Positions 25,639 to 35,445 of a stretch of DNA of 64,000 bases are shown in pieces. The DNA comes from JAABQG01 sp963726365. GTDB taxonomy: Bacteria; Pseudomonadota; Gammaproteobacteria; Burkholderiales; Burkholderiaceae_C. Position 1 is the first letter of the stretch. Every line of letters starts with the position of its first letter. The stretch is taken from positions 124,001-188,000 of the forward strand of contig CAVSCI010000021.1 in NCBI GenBank assembly GCA_963726365.1. Direction: 5' to 3'. Made by a program: the position numbers and the translations under genes. The notes beneath the pieces are model-generated. The model made no database searches and was not told where the DNA came from. It saw nothing but the letters and a program-made list of their open reading frames with translations.

Positions 25639-27240
25639 ATGCTGCCGCCCGTGCCTCCCCAAGGAAACCCGGATTGCCCGAAAGGTCAGTCCCGTGAGCC
25701 TGCACAGCCAGGCAACGTGCCGGTGAATTCGCTACACGATCAGGAGGTGCTGATTCTGGGTCTCGGGGCTTCTGGTCTGGCAATGGCCCGCTGGTGCGCT
25801 CGTTGCGGCGCCAAGGTCACAGTGGCAGATACGCGGGCAGAGCCGCCCCAGTTGCAGAGGCTGCGGCAGGATGTCCCTGGCGCGCGCTTTCTGTCGGTCG
25901 CAATGGATCGCCTGCTGGTGGAGGGAACATCGATTCGTGCGGTGTTTCGCAGTCCCGGACTGTCGCCCGCGTCCGTGGCCGACGTTCAGAATGCGGCGCG
26001 GGCAATGGGCCTGTGGACCGGTGGGGAACTGAGCCTTTTCACGCGGGCGCTCGCCGAGTTGAAAGCAAGCCGCGGCTACGTACCGCAGGTGCTCGGGATC
26101 AGCGGGACCAATGGCAAGACCACCGTGACGTCCCTGACGGGCCAACTCATCAAGCGTGCCGGCAAGTCGGTCATGGTGGCCGGCAACATCGGCCCCACCC
26201 TGCTGGACACATTGGGCGCCAGCCTCGACGCAGATGCATTGCCCGAAATCTGGGTTCTAGAGCTGTCCAGCTTCCAGCTCGAAAGTGCCAGCGACTTCGA
26301 GCCCACTGCGGCCACGGTGCTCAATCTGACGCAGGACCATCTGGACTGGCACGTTGGGATGGAGGCCTACTCGGCGGCCAAGGCGAAAGTCTTCGGTGAG
26401 CACGGGCTGATGGTTCTCAATCGCGATGATCCAAAGGTCATGGCCATGCGACCGGCACCCGTCAGGGTCCGGTTACAACGTCCGGTCGAGCGTGAAATGA
26501 TCACTTTCGGCGGCGACATGCCACAGCGCCCGGGCGACTTTGGCATTGAACTGGTGAACGGCATCGCCTGGCTGGTTCGCGCCCTGGAGGGTGATGAAAC
26601 GCACCGACGGCGAAAGGACGACGTGGAAGCGCTGCACATCCAGCGCCTGATGCCCGCCGATGCCTTGCGTATCCGTGGCCGGCATAACGCTGTCAATGCA
26701 TTGGCAGCCCTGGCGCTGGCCGGCGCAGCCGGTTGCACGTTGGCCTCCATGCTTTACGGTTTGCGGGAATACCGCGGCGAGCCCCATCGCGTGGAACCCG
26801 TCGGCGTGCTCCGGGACGTGGAGTATTTCGACGACAGCAAGGGCACCAATGTTGGGGCGACTGTTGCTGCACTCGACGGCCTGGGCGCGGACCGCAAGGT
26901 CGTGGTGATTCTGGGTGGTGAGAGCAAAGGGCAGGATTTTTCACCGCTTGCGCTATCGGTGACCCGATCCGCACGGGCTGCTGTGTTGATTGGACGGGAT
27001 GCGCCATTGATCCGGTCGGCGCTTGAGATGACTGCCGTACCTTTGCTCGATGCGGCATCGATGGCCGAGGCGGTCCGCTTGGCCAGCCAGCATGCGCACG
27101 CCGGAGATGCCGTATTGATGTCGCCGGCTTGTGCCAGCTTTGACATGTTCCGAAACTACGAACATCGAGCGGCCGCGTTCCGTGACGCTGTGATGGCGTT
27201 GGCTGATGAAGCGGGCGTGCAACTGGAGCTGGCGGCATGA
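25639..27240 (+). CDS. murD: UDP-MurNAc-L-alanine:D-glutamate ligase
   Basis: A 533-residue Mur ligase adding D-Glu. After an extension of about 35 residues comes VLILGLGASGLAMARWCA, then the P-loop ISGTNGKTTVTSL, ELSSFQLESA and LTQDHLDWH, and a C-terminal DDSKGTNVGATVAAL. The start is uncertain: the ATG at 25639 has AAGG six bases upstream and is two bases after mraY, while a GTG near 25714-25720 would give a more usual length. It overlaps ftsW by four bases. Confidence 0.94.
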   Translation: MLPPVPPQGNPDCPKGQSREPAQPGNVPVNSLHDQEVLILGLGASGLAMARWCARCGAKVTVADTRAEPPQLQRLRQDVPGARFLSVAMDRLLVEGTSIRAVFRSPGLSPASVADVQNAARAMGLWTGGELSLFTRALAELKASRGYVPQVLGISGTNGKTTVTSLTGQLIKRAGKSVMVAGNIGPTLLDTLGASLDADALPEIWVLELSSFQLESASDFEPTAATVLNLTQDHLDWHVGMEAYSAAKAKVFGEHGLMVLNRDDPKVMAMRPAPVRVRLQRPVEREMITFGGDMPQRPGDFGIELVNGIAWLVRALEGDETHRRRKDDVEALHIQRLMPADALRIRGRHNAVNALAALALAGAAGCTLASMLYGLREYRGEPHRVEPVGVLRDVEYFDDSKGTNVGATVAALDGLGADRKVVVILGGESKGQDFSPLALSVTRSARAAVLIGRDAPLIRSALEMTAVPLLDAASMAEAVRLASQHAHAGDAVLMSPACASFDMFRNYEHRAAAFRDAVMALADEAGVQLELAA

Positions 27241-28502
27241 GTATCACCAGCCGCTTCGGTGGATGGATGAGTGACTTGAAGGGCGCCCAGGGCCAGGCGG
27301 GGAGCGGTGCGATGCCGGTGCGCCTGAGCGGATTGAATTTCGCGCATGCGCCCGGTTCGCCAGGTCGGCTTCTGGGTTTTGACCAGGCCTTGGTCTGGGT
27401 CGCTGTGGCATTGCTGGCATTCGGGCTGGTGATGGTCTACTCCGCCTCGATTGCGATGCCGGACAACCCGAAATTTGCCCGATACGCCCACACACATTTC
27501 CTGACGCGCCACATTTTGTCCCTGGTGATGGCGTTTGTGGCTGCGCTGCTTGCCTTTCAGGTGCCGATGTCCACTTGGGAGAAAGTGGCGCCCTGGTTGT
27601 TCGTGGCTTCGCTGGTGCTGTTGATCGCGGTGCTCATCCCGCATGTGGGCAAGGGCGTGAATGGCGCCCGTCGATGGATCTCGCTCGGTGTCATGAATTT
27701 CCAGCCGTCCGAACTGGCGAAGTTCGCCGTGGTTCTCTACGCCGCAGACTACATGGTGCGGAAAATGGAGGTCAAGGAAAGGTTCTTTCGTGCCGTCCTG
27801 CCTATGGGCGCGGCGGTCGCTGTCGTGGGCTTGCTTTTACTGGCCGAGCCCGACATGGGTGCATTCATGGTGATCGCCGTCATCGCGATGGGCATCCTGT
27901 TCCTGGGGGGCGTCAACGCGCGCATGTTCTTCATGATCGCCGCCATCCTGGTTGTGGCTTTTGGTGTGATGATCATGATGTCTGACTGGCGTCGTGAGCG
28001 GATCTTTGCCTATCTCGACCCCTGGAGTGAAAAGCATGCACTTGGCAAAGGCTATCAGCTTTCCCATTCGCTGATTGCCATCGGGCGCGGAGAGATTTTT
28101 GGTGTCGGTTTGGGCGGAAGTGTGGAGAAATTGCACTGGCTCCCTGAAGCACACACTGATTTTCTGCTGGCCGTCATTGGTGAGGAATTCGGATTGATCG
28201 GCGTGCTCTGCGTGATTGGCCTCTTCCTCTGGCTGACCCGCAGAATCATGCACATTGGCCGCCAGTCGATAGCCCTTGACAGGGTTTTTGCCGGACTGGT
28301 CGCGCAGGGTGTCGGCATCTGGATGGGTTTCCAGGCTTTCATCAACATGGGCGTAAATCTGGGCGCACTGCCGACCAAGGGGCTCACCTTGCCGTTAATG
28401 AGCTATGGCGGTTCGGCAATCCTGATGAACCTGGTGGCTCTGGCGGTCGTTCTGCGGATCGACGTTGAAAACCGGCAACTCATGCGGGGAGGTCGCGCAT
28501 GA
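27237..28502 (+). CDS. ftsW: Septal SEDS glycosyltransferase FtsW
   Basis: A 421-residue SEDS-family protein with about ten membrane segments that polymerises lipid II at the septum with FtsI. A hydrophilic N-terminus of about 55 residues precedes the first helix (LVWVAVALLAFGLVMVYSAS). KGVNGARRWI, LAEPDMGAF (with the catalytic Asp of the family), GLGGSVEKLHWLPEAHTDF and PLMSYGGSA are conserved. It overlaps both neighbours by four bases. A second SEDS protein, RodA, is at 45.8 kb. Confidence 0.96.
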   Translation: MSITSRFGGWMSDLKGAQGQAGSGAMPVRLSGLNFAHAPGSPGRLLGFDQALVWVAVALLAFGLVMVYSASIAMPDNPKFARYAHTHFLTRHILSLVMAFVAALLAFQVPMSTWEKVAPWLFVASLVLLIAVLIPHVGKGVNGARRWISLGVMNFQPSELAKFAVVLYAADYMVRKMEVKERFFRAVLPMGAAVAVVGLLLLAEPDMGAFMVIAVIAMGILFLGGVNARMFFMIAAILVVAFGVMIMMSDWRRERIFAYLDPWSEKHALGKGYQLSHSLIAIGRGEIFGVGLGGSVEKLHWLPEAHTDFLLAVIGEEFGLIGVLCVIGLFLWLTRRIMHIGRQSIALDRVFAGLVAQGVGIWMGFQAFINMGVNLGALPTKGLTLPLMSYGGSAILMNLVALAVVLRIDVENRQLMRGGRA

Positions 28503-29563
28503 GTTCCCGGTGTGCACTGATCATGGCCGGTGGGACGGGCGGCCACATATTCCCAGGACTGTCCGTGGCAGAGGCACTGCGTGAGCGTGGTTGGCGGGTC
28601 CACTGGCTGGGCACTCCTGGCAGCTTGGAGAACCAGATTGTTCCGCCACGTGGTTTTCCATTTGAGGCGATCGATTTTTCGGGCGTGCGTGGCAAGGGAC
28701 TGGTGACGCTGGCGCTGCTTCCCTGGCGCTTGCTCAAGGCATTCTGGCAGAGCCTTCAGGTGTTGCACCGCGTCAAGCCGGATGTGCTGGTCGGATTGGG
28801 TGGCTATGTCACGTTTCCGGGCGGTCTGATGGGCGTGCTCCTCGGCAAACCGCTGGTGCTGCATGAACAGAACTCTGTGGCCGGCCTCGCCAACAAGATT
28901 CTGGCGGGGGTGGCCGACAGGGTGTTCACCGCATTTCCCGACGTGATGAAAAAGGCGAAGTGGGTGGGTAACCCGCTGCGCAAGGCATTTCTTGAACAAC
29001 CCGCGCCAGCCCTTCGGTTTGTCGGGCGCGAGGGGGTCCTGCGTTTACTGGTCGTTGGGGGAAGTCTTGGTGCCAAGGCACTCAACGAACTTGTTCCCCA
29101 GGCCTTGGCTTTGGTGCCCGCGAGCCAACGCCCGGTCGTGACGCACCAGAGTGGCGCCAGGCAGATAGAGGCTCTGCGTGCGAACTACGTCGCGGCGGAC
29201 GTGCAGGCCGAACTCACGCCATTTATTGATGATACTGCCCGCGCGTTCGCCGACGCAGATCTGATCGTGTGCCGTGCTGGCGCCAGCACCGTGACTGAAA
29301 TTTCCGCAGTGGGCGCCGCAGCCCTCTTTGTTCCCTTTCCATACGCCGTGGATGACCATCAAACCTTGAACGCAAAATTTCTCGTTGACCAGGGCGGCGG
29401 CTGGTTGATCCAGCAACATGATCTGACGCCTCAACGGCTCGCCGGGATGCTGCAGGGCACCAGCCGGGCGGAACTTCTTCGCTGTGCCCAACAAGCCCAA
29501 TCCATGAAGAAAGTCAATGCAACGCATGAGGTGGTGTCTGCGTGTGAGGAGCTGACACGATGA
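28499..29563 (+). CDS. murG: Lipid II synthase MurG (GlcNAc transferase)
   Basis: A 354-residue peripheral GT-B glycosyltransferase that converts lipid I to lipid II. The N-terminal glycine loop MAGGTGGHIFPGL and the second loop VVGGSLGAKALNE, HEQNSVAGLANK and RAGASTVTEISAVGAAALFVPFP are family signatures. ATGA overlaps on both sides indicate coupling with ftsW and murC. Confidence 0.97.
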   Translation: MSSRCALIMAGGTGGHIFPGLSVAEALRERGWRVHWLGTPGSLENQIVPPRGFPFEAIDFSGVRGKGLVTLALLPWRLLKAFWQSLQVLHRVKPDVLVGLGGYVTFPGGLMGVLLGKPLVLHEQNSVAGLANKILAGVADRVFTAFPDVMKKAKWVGNPLRKAFLEQPAPALRFVGREGVLRLLVVGGSLGAKALNELVPQALALVPASQRPVVTHQSGARQIEALRANYVAADVQAELTPFIDDTARAFADADLIVCRAGASTVTEISAVGAAALFVPFPYAVDDHQTLNAKFLVDQGGGWLIQQHDLTPQRLAGMLQGTSRAELLRCAQQAQSMKKVNATHEVVSACEELTR

Positions 29564-30993
29564 AACACGCGATCAAGCACATTCATTTCGTGGGCATCGG
29601 TGGCGTGGGCATGAGCGGTATCGCCGAAGTGCTTTTCAATCTGGGTTACGTGATATCTGGCTCCGATCTGGCAGACAGCAGTACGCTGAAGCGCCTCGCT
29701 GAATTGGGTATGCAGACCTACGTGGGTCACGCGGGCGATAACGTCGACGGCGCCGATGCAGTGGTGACATCCACGGCCGTTCGGGACGACAACCCCGAGG
29801 TACTCGTTGCGCGGGAAAGGCACATTCCGGTGGTGCCCCGTGCGCTCATGCTGGCTGAGCTGATGCGCCTGAAAAAAGGCATCGCGATTGCCGGCACCCA
29901 TGGAAAGACCACCACCACCAGCCTGGTCGCGAGCGTACTCGCCGAGGCGGGACTAGATCCGACGTTTGTCATTGGGGGCAGACTCAACAGCGCGGGGGCC
30001 AATGCGCGGCTGGGTAGCGGGGACTATATCGTCGTCGAAGCTGACGAGTCCGACGCCTCGTTCCTGAACCTCCTGCCGGTCATGGCGGTCGTCACGAATA
30101 TTGATGCGGATCACATGGAAACCTACGGACAGGACTTCAGCCGTCTGAAATCCGCCTTCGTTGACTTCCTGCACCGCATGCCTTTCTACGGCACGGCAAT
30201 ACTGTGTGTTGACGACCCCGCCGTGCGGGAGATCATGCCCCAGGTGTCACGCTCGATCACAAGCTACGGGTTCTCGGAAGACGCGCAGGTGCGCGCCATC
30301 AACGTGCGTGCCGTCGGTGGCCAGATGCACTTCACCGCGCAACGCCGCAACGGCGTCACGCTGGTGGATCTGCCCGTGGTGCTGAATCTGCCCGGTGAAC
30401 ACAACGTGCTCAATGCGCTTTCGGCGATCGGCGTGGCGGTCGAGCTGAATGTGCCCGATGAGGCGGTGCAAAGGGCGCTCGCGGGATTCAAGGGCGTGGG
30501 CAGGCGCTTCCAGCGCTATGGCGAGCTTGCGGCAAAGGATGGTGGTCTCTTTACGCTGGTCGATGACTACGGCCATCACCCGGTCGAAATGGCGGCCACC
30601 CTCGCAGCCGCTCGTGGTGCCTTTCCCGGGAGAAGGCTGGTGCTGGCTTTTCAGCCGCATCGTTACACGCGCACGAGGGATTGCTTCGAGGACTTCGTCA
30701 AGGTGATTGGCCAGGCCGATGAGGTGCTCCTCGCGGAAGTCTATGCCGCCGGCGAGTCTCCGATCGTTGCGGCTGACAGTCGTGCCCTCACGCGCGCCTT
30801 GCGGGTGTCGGGCAAGGTGGAGCCCGTTTTTGTTGACGACGTGGCATTGCTGCCCCAGGCGATTGTCGACAGGGCGAAAGATGGCGACGTGGTGTTGTGC
30901 ATGGGGGCGGGATCGATAGGTGCCGTGCCTGCCAGAGTGGTTGAAATGCTCCAGGAAACAGATCGTGAAATATCCGGAGGAAGCCGGGGATGA
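29560..30993 (+). CDS. murC: UDP-MurNAc:L-alanine ligase
   Basis: A 477-residue ligase adding the first stem residue. HFVGIGGVGMSGIAEVL opens the UDP-binding domain. The P-loop is IAGTHGKTTTTSL, followed by EADESDASFLNL and DDYGHHPVEMAATL. It is distinct from the related mpl at 51-53 kb. It overlaps murG and ddl by four bases each. Confidence 0.97.
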   Translation: MKHAIKHIHFVGIGGVGMSGIAEVLFNLGYVISGSDLADSSTLKRLAELGMQTYVGHAGDNVDGADAVVTSTAVRDDNPEVLVARERHIPVVPRALMLAELMRLKKGIAIAGTHGKTTTTSLVASVLAEAGLDPTFVIGGRLNSAGANARLGSGDYIVVEADESDASFLNLLPVMAVVTNIDADHMETYGQDFSRLKSAFVDFLHRMPFYGTAILCVDDPAVREIMPQVSRSITSYGFSEDAQVRAINVRAVGGQMHFTAQRRNGVTLVDLPVVLNLPGEHNVLNALSAIGVAVELNVPDEAVQRALAGFKGVGRRFQRYGELAAKDGGLFTLVDDYGHHPVEMAATLAAARGAFPGRRLVLAFQPHRYTRTRDCFEDFVKVIGQADEVLLAEVYAAGESPIVAADSRALTRALRVSGKVEPVFVDDVALLPQAIVDRAKDGDVVLCMGAGSIGAVPARVVEMLQETDREISGGSRG

Positions 30994-31979
30994 GCCCAAA
31001 TAATTCAAGTCTTGGCAAAGTGGCCGTGTTGATGGGAGGTCATTCGGCAGAGCGCGAAGTGTCATTGATGTCCGGCAACGGCGTGTTGCAGGCGCTGCTG
31101 TCCCGCGGCGTGGACGCGCAGGCCTTCGATCCAGCCGAGCGTGACCTCGGCGAGCTCAAGAGAGAGCGTTTTTCACGCTGCTTCATTGCTCTGCATGGCC
31201 GACATGGCGAAGACGGCACGGTGCAGGGCGCGCTGGAACTGCTGGGCATTCCCTATACCGGCTCCGGTGTCATGGCCTCCAGCGTGGCCATGGACAAGGT
31301 GATGACCAAGCGCATCTGGAGCTGCGAGGACCTGCCGACGCCGAAATATGTCTGGCTCGCCGCCGATCAGCAGGATCGCGAGCGCGTGCGCACAGTGCCT
31401 GACGAACTGGGGCTGCCGCTGATCGTCAAGCCCCCGCGCGAAGGCTCTTCGATCGGCGTGACCAAGGTCAAGGGCTATTCGCAGATGCAGGATGCCGTGC
31501 GGCTGTCGGCCCGCTACGACGCCGACGTGCTGTGCGAGGAGTTCATTGAGGGCGAGGAAGTGACCTGCCCGGTGCTGGGTGCGGGCGCCAGCGCCACTGC
31601 GCTTCCGGTGATTCGCATCCTTGCGCCCGACGGCGCGTACGACTACCAGAACAAGTACTTCACCGACGACGTCAAGTACCACTGTCCGAGCGGCCTGCCC
31701 GACGCCGAGGAGCGAGAGATCCAGCGCATCGTGCTGGCGTCTTACCGCGCCCTGGGCTGCCGCGGCTGGGGCCGCGCCGACCTGATGATCCGGGCCAGTG
31801 ATCGCAAGCCCTTCCTGCTGGAGATGAACACCTCGCCCGGCATGACCAGCCACTCGCTGGTTCCCATGTCGGCGCGCGCTGCCGGTATCAGCTACGAAGA
31901 ACTGTGCGTGCGCCTCCTGCAGGCCGCCACGCTGGACTATCCGGTCGCCGCGGGTATCGCACAGGGCAATAGCCAATGA
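30990..31979 (+). CDS. ddlB: D-alanine:D-alanine ligase
   Basis: A 329-residue ATP-grasp ligase making the D-Ala-D-Ala dipeptide for MurF. VLMGGHSAEREVSLMSG is the N-terminal signature, ALHGRHGEDGTVQG follows, and ATP-grasp motifs PPREGSSIGVTKV and LEMNTSPGMTSHSLVP are intact. It overlaps murC and ftsQ by four bases. Confidence 0.97.
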   Translation: MSPNNSSLGKVAVLMGGHSAEREVSLMSGNGVLQALLSRGVDAQAFDPAERDLGELKRERFSRCFIALHGRHGEDGTVQGALELLGIPYTGSGVMASSVAMDKVMTKRIWSCEDLPTPKYVWLAADQQDRERVRTVPDELGLPLIVKPPREGSSIGVTKVKGYSQMQDAVRLSARYDADVLCEEFIEGEEVTCPVLGAGASATALPVIRILAPDGAYDYQNKYFTDDVKYHCPSGLPDAEEREIQRIVLASYRALGCRGWGRADLMIRASDRKPFLLEMNTSPGMTSHSLVPMSARAAGISYEELCVRLLQAATLDYPVAAGIAQGNSQ

Positions 31980-32785
31980 GAGAAGCCGTGTCAGCCCCCC
32001 TGGACGTCAGACTCATGAACGCGACAGCCTCTGCGCTGTTCATGGCGTTGGCCGTCATGGGGCTGGCGGCGATCCTGTGGTGGGCGCTCAGGCACCCGTT
32101 GTTCTCGCTCTCGGCCATCAGTGTTCAAGGCGACCTCGTTCATAACAACGCGGTGACCTTGCGGGTCAATGTGGCGCCCCGCCTGGCCGGAAATTTTTTC
32201 ACCCTTGACCTTCGTACGGTACGCAATGCATTTGAAGCGGTCCCATGGGTCCGCACTGCCGTTGTCCGGCGTGACTTCCCGAACCGGCTGAATGTCCAGC
32301 TTCAGGAGCATCAGCCGGTCGCCTATTGGGGGGCTGAGGGGGAGTCGCGAATGCTCAACAGTTTTGGTGAGGTTTTCGAGGCCAATGTGGGCGATGTCGA
32401 GACGGATGACCTGCCGCGACTCAGCGGACCCGAGGGCCAGTCCGCGCAGTTGCTGGCGATGTACCGCATGTTGTTGCCACTGCTGGAGCCTATCGACGCA
32501 GCGCCGGTGAAGCTCGAACTTACGGACCGAGGAAGCTGGCGAGCGCAGCTGGACACCGGCACTGCGATGGAGCTGGGGCGCGGAACCCCTGTCGAAATCG
32601 CCGAGCGAACCCGAAGGTTCGTCCATACCGTCACCCAGGCCACCTCCAAGTACGGTCGTGCGCCTGACGCTATCGAGACAGCCGATTTGCGGCATGTCAA
32701 TGGGTATGCGCTGCGCCTGCGCGGGGTAACCACGGTCACGGGCGAAGCGCCGAAAACCCGCACTCCTGGCAAAAGCACGCACTGA
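31976..32785 (+). CDS. ftsQ: Cell division protein FtsQ
   Basis: A 269-residue bitopic protein. A short cytoplasmic tail, a membrane helix at about 15-37 (ALFMALAVMGLAAILWWAL) and a POTRA domain (FSLSAISVQGDLVHNNAVTL) are followed by the FtsQ beta domain (VPWVRTAVVRRDFPNRLNVQLQEHQPVAYW). It recruits FtsL/FtsB to the septum. It overlaps ddl; ftsA follows 29 bases later. Confidence 0.94.
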   Translation: MREAVSAPLDVRLMNATASALFMALAVMGLAAILWWALRHPLFSLSAISVQGDLVHNNAVTLRVNVAPRLAGNFFTLDLRTVRNAFEAVPWVRTAVVRRDFPNRLNVQLQEHQPVAYWGAEGESRMLNSFGEVFEANVGDVETDDLPRLSGPEGQSAQLLAMYRMLLPLLEPIDAAPVKLELTDRGSWRAQLDTGTAMELGRGTPVEIAERTRRFVHTVTQATSKYGRAPDAIETADLRHVNGYALRLRGVTTVTGEAPKTRTPGKSTH

Positions 32786-32814
32786 ACTAACAGGTAGAAC
32801 CAACTGGTGGACAT

Positions 32815-34044
32815 ATGGCAAAAGAGTACAAAGACCTGATCGTGGGGCTGGACATTGGCACTGCCAAGGTGATGGTGGTGGTGGGCGAGGTCATGCCTGG
32901 CGGCGAACTGCGGCTGGTGGGCTTGGGCGTGGCGCCAAGCCATGGACTCAAGCGTGGTGTCGTGGTCAACATCGACGCCACCGTTCACAGCATCCAGCAG
33001 GCGCTGAAAGAAGCCGAACTGATGGCTGACTGCAAGATCACGCGGGTCTACACCGGTATCACCGGCAGCCACATCCGCGGGCTCAACTCAAGCGGCATGG
33101 TGGCGGTCAAGGACAAGGAGGTCTCGGCGGCCGATGTGGCACGGGTGATCGAAACCGCAAAAGCCATCAACATCTCGACCGATCAGCGCCTGTTGCTGGT
33201 GGAGCCACAGGAATTCGTGATTGATGGCCAGGACGTCAAGGAGCCGATCGGCATGAGCGGCATTCGCCTCGAAGCCAAGGTGCATATCGTGACCGGCGCG
33301 CAGAGCGCAGCAGAAAACATCATCAAATGCGTGCGCCGCTGCGGGCTGGACGTGGACCAGCTCATGCTCAACCCGCTGGCTTCCAGCCTGGCCGTGCTGA
33401 CCGAGGATGAACGCGAGCTCGGCGTCGCCTGCGTGGACATCGGCGCCGGCAGCACCGACGTGGCGATATTTTCGAACGGCGCCATTCGACACACGGCCGT
33501 CATACCCATTGCAGGCGACCTCATTACCAGCGACATCGCCATGGCGCTGAGAACGCCGACAAAGGATGCAGAGGACATCAAGGTGGAAAGCGGCTTCGCC
33601 AAGCAGTTGCTGGCCGACCCCGAGCAGCAGATCGAAGTGCCTGGTCTGGGCGACCGCGGACCACGCATGCTGAGCATCCAGGCGCTCGCCGGCGTGATCG
33701 AGCCCCGCGTCGAGGAGATCTTCTCGCTGGTTCAGCAGGTGGTCCGTGAATCCGGCTATGAAGAGGTCCTGTCGTCGGGCATCGTGCTGACGGGGGGGAG
33801 CTGCGTGATGCCTGGCATGGTAGAGCTCGGCGAGGATATTTTTCTCAAGCCCGTGCGCCGCGGAATCCCGAAGTACTCAAGTGCACTGGCAGACATGGTT
33901 GCCCAGCCCCGCGCCGCGACCGTCATGGGCCTCATGGAAGAGGCCCGACTGGCGCGGCTGCGTGGTTTCAAGGTGGCCCAGCAAAACGGTTCCATGAAAA
34001 CGGCCTTCGGCCGCATCAAGGACTTCATCGTGGGGAACTTCTGA
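32815..34044 (+). CDS. ftsA: Cell division protein FtsA
   Basis: A 409-residue actin-like ATPase that tethers FtsZ to the membrane. Phosphate loops VGLDIGTAKVMVVV and VDIGAGSTDVAIF, the GGSCVMPGM adenosine motif and a C-terminal amphipathic helix (FGRIKDFIVGNF) are seen. The 147-base gap to ftsZ shows no hairpin with a T-run, so read-through is likely; it may hold an extra ftsZ promoter, but I see no convincing boxes. Confidence 0.97.
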   Translation: MAKEYKDLIVGLDIGTAKVMVVVGEVMPGGELRLVGLGVAPSHGLKRGVVVNIDATVHSIQQALKEAELMADCKITRVYTGITGSHIRGLNSSGMVAVKDKEVSAADVARVIETAKAINISTDQRLLLVEPQEFVIDGQDVKEPIGMSGIRLEAKVHIVTGAQSAAENIIKCVRRCGLDVDQLMLNPLASSLAVLTEDERELGVACVDIGAGSTDVAIFSNGAIRHTAVIPIAGDLITSDIAMALRTPTKDAEDIKVESGFAKQLLADPEQQIEVPGLGDRGPRMLSIQALAGVIEPRVEEIFSLVQQVVRESGYEEVLSSGIVLTGGSCVMPGMVELGEDIFLKPVRRGIPKYSSALADMVAQPRAATVMGLMEEARLARLRGFKVAQQNGSMKTAFGRIKDFIVGNF

Positions 34045-34191
34045 TCATGGAAAAAATAACGCGTCTTGCCAGGTTCAGTCCACGCACGCGAAGGCGCGTC
34101 CGATGGCGAAGCACCGGTCCGCCCTCGTAATCTGTTCACAAGAAAACATACCCAACCCAATTTAGGCAACTGCAGATTCAAGGAGAAACAC

Positions 34192-35421
34192 ATGAGCATC
34201 GAAATGATTGAGGTCGAAGAGTTCAACCTGGGCACCCAGATCAAGGTGATCGGCGTCGGCGGTGGTGGTGGCAATGCCGTGGAGCACATGATCTCGCGCA
34301 GTGTGGGCGGCGTCGAGTTCATCTGCGCCAATACCGACGCGCAGGCACTGAGCCGCAGTGCGGCGCACCGCACGATCCAGCTCGGCGTGAGCGGCCTGGG
34401 CGCCGGAAGCAAGCCGGAAAAAGGCCGTGATGCGGCCGAGGCTGCCGAACAGGACATCCGCACCGCCATCGAAGGGGCCCACATGCTGTTCATCACCGCC
34501 GGCATGGGCGGTGGCACCGGCACCGGGGCGGCACCCGTGATCGCCCGGGTGGCGAAGGAGATGGGTATCCTGACCGTGGGTGTGGTCACCAAGCCGTTTG
34601 ACTGGGAAGGCGGTCGCCGCATGACCAATGCCGACCATGGCCTCTCGGAACTCGAAGCCAACGTCGACTCGCTGATCGTGGTGCTCAACGAGAAGCTGCT
34701 GGACGTTCTGGGTGACGACATTACCCAGGATGAGGCGTTCGCCCACGCCAACGATGTGCTGAAAAACGCCGTCGGCGGCATTGCAGAAATCATCAACGTA
34801 CCAGGGCATGTGAACGTCGACTTCGAAGACGTCCGTACCGTGATGGGGGAGCCTGGCAAGGCCATGATGGGCACGGCCGTTGCCAATGGACCCGACCGCG
34901 CGCGCATTGCCGCCGAACAGGCCGTGGCCTGCCCTCTGCTTGAAGGCATCGACCTGTCCGGTGCCAAGGGGGTCCTGGTGCTGATCACCGCTGCCAAGGG
35001 TTCCCTCAAGCTCAGCGAGTCCAAGCTGGCAATGAACACCATCCGAGCCTATGCTTCGGCGGATGCGCACGTGATCTACGGTACGGCCTACGACGACTCT
35101 CTGGGCGAGGAAATTCGCGTCACCGTGGTCGCCACAGGGTTGTCCCGCCAGGGCATGCGTCGCACTGCGCCGCCACTGACGGTGCTGCGCACGGGCACAG
35201 ACAACATGCCCATCCAGGTGCCAACGCTGAACAACGCGGTGACGGTGCCTGGCGCCACCACCGGCGGGTCGTCAGTGGCGCAGGCGGACTACGGCAGCAT
35301 GTCCGTGCCCAGCGTTTGGCGTACCAACCGCACCCAGGCCGCGGCCCGGGTCGATGCGCTGTCGTCGAGTGGCATGGACGACTTCGAGATTCCGGCATTC
35401 CTTCGCAAACAGGCAGACTGA
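34192..35421 (+). CDS. ftsZ: Cell division GTPase FtsZ
   Basis: A 409-residue tubulin homologue that forms the Z ring. VIGVGGGGGNAVEHM and the tubulin signature GMGGGTGTGAAPVIA bind GTP; NADHGLSELE and the T7-loop region (NVDFEDVRTVM) are intact. A variable linker from about 320 ends in the conserved tail DDFEIPAFLRKQAD that binds FtsA and ZipA. The start at 34192 is preceded by AAGGAG at ideal spacing; the upstream open frame lacks this. Confidence 0.98.
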   Translation: MSIEMIEVEEFNLGTQIKVIGVGGGGGNAVEHMISRSVGGVEFICANTDAQALSRSAAHRTIQLGVSGLGAGSKPEKGRDAAEAAEQDIRTAIEGAHMLFITAGMGGGTGTGAAPVIARVAKEMGILTVGVVTKPFDWEGGRRMTNADHGLSELEANVDSLIVVLNEKLLDVLGDDITQDEAFAHANDVLKNAVGGIAEIINVPGHVNVDFEDVRTVMGEPGKAMMGTAVANGPDRARIAAEQAVACPLLEGIDLSGAKGVLVLITAAKGSLKLSESKLAMNTIRAYASADAHVIYGTAYDDSLGEEIRVTVVATGLSRQGMRRTAPPLTVLRTGTDNMPIQVPTLNNAVTVPGATTGGSSVAQADYGSMSVPSVWRTNRTQAAARVDALSSSGMDDFEIPAFLRKQAD

Positions 35422-35445
35422 TCCGGCAAATCTTAAAATAGCGCC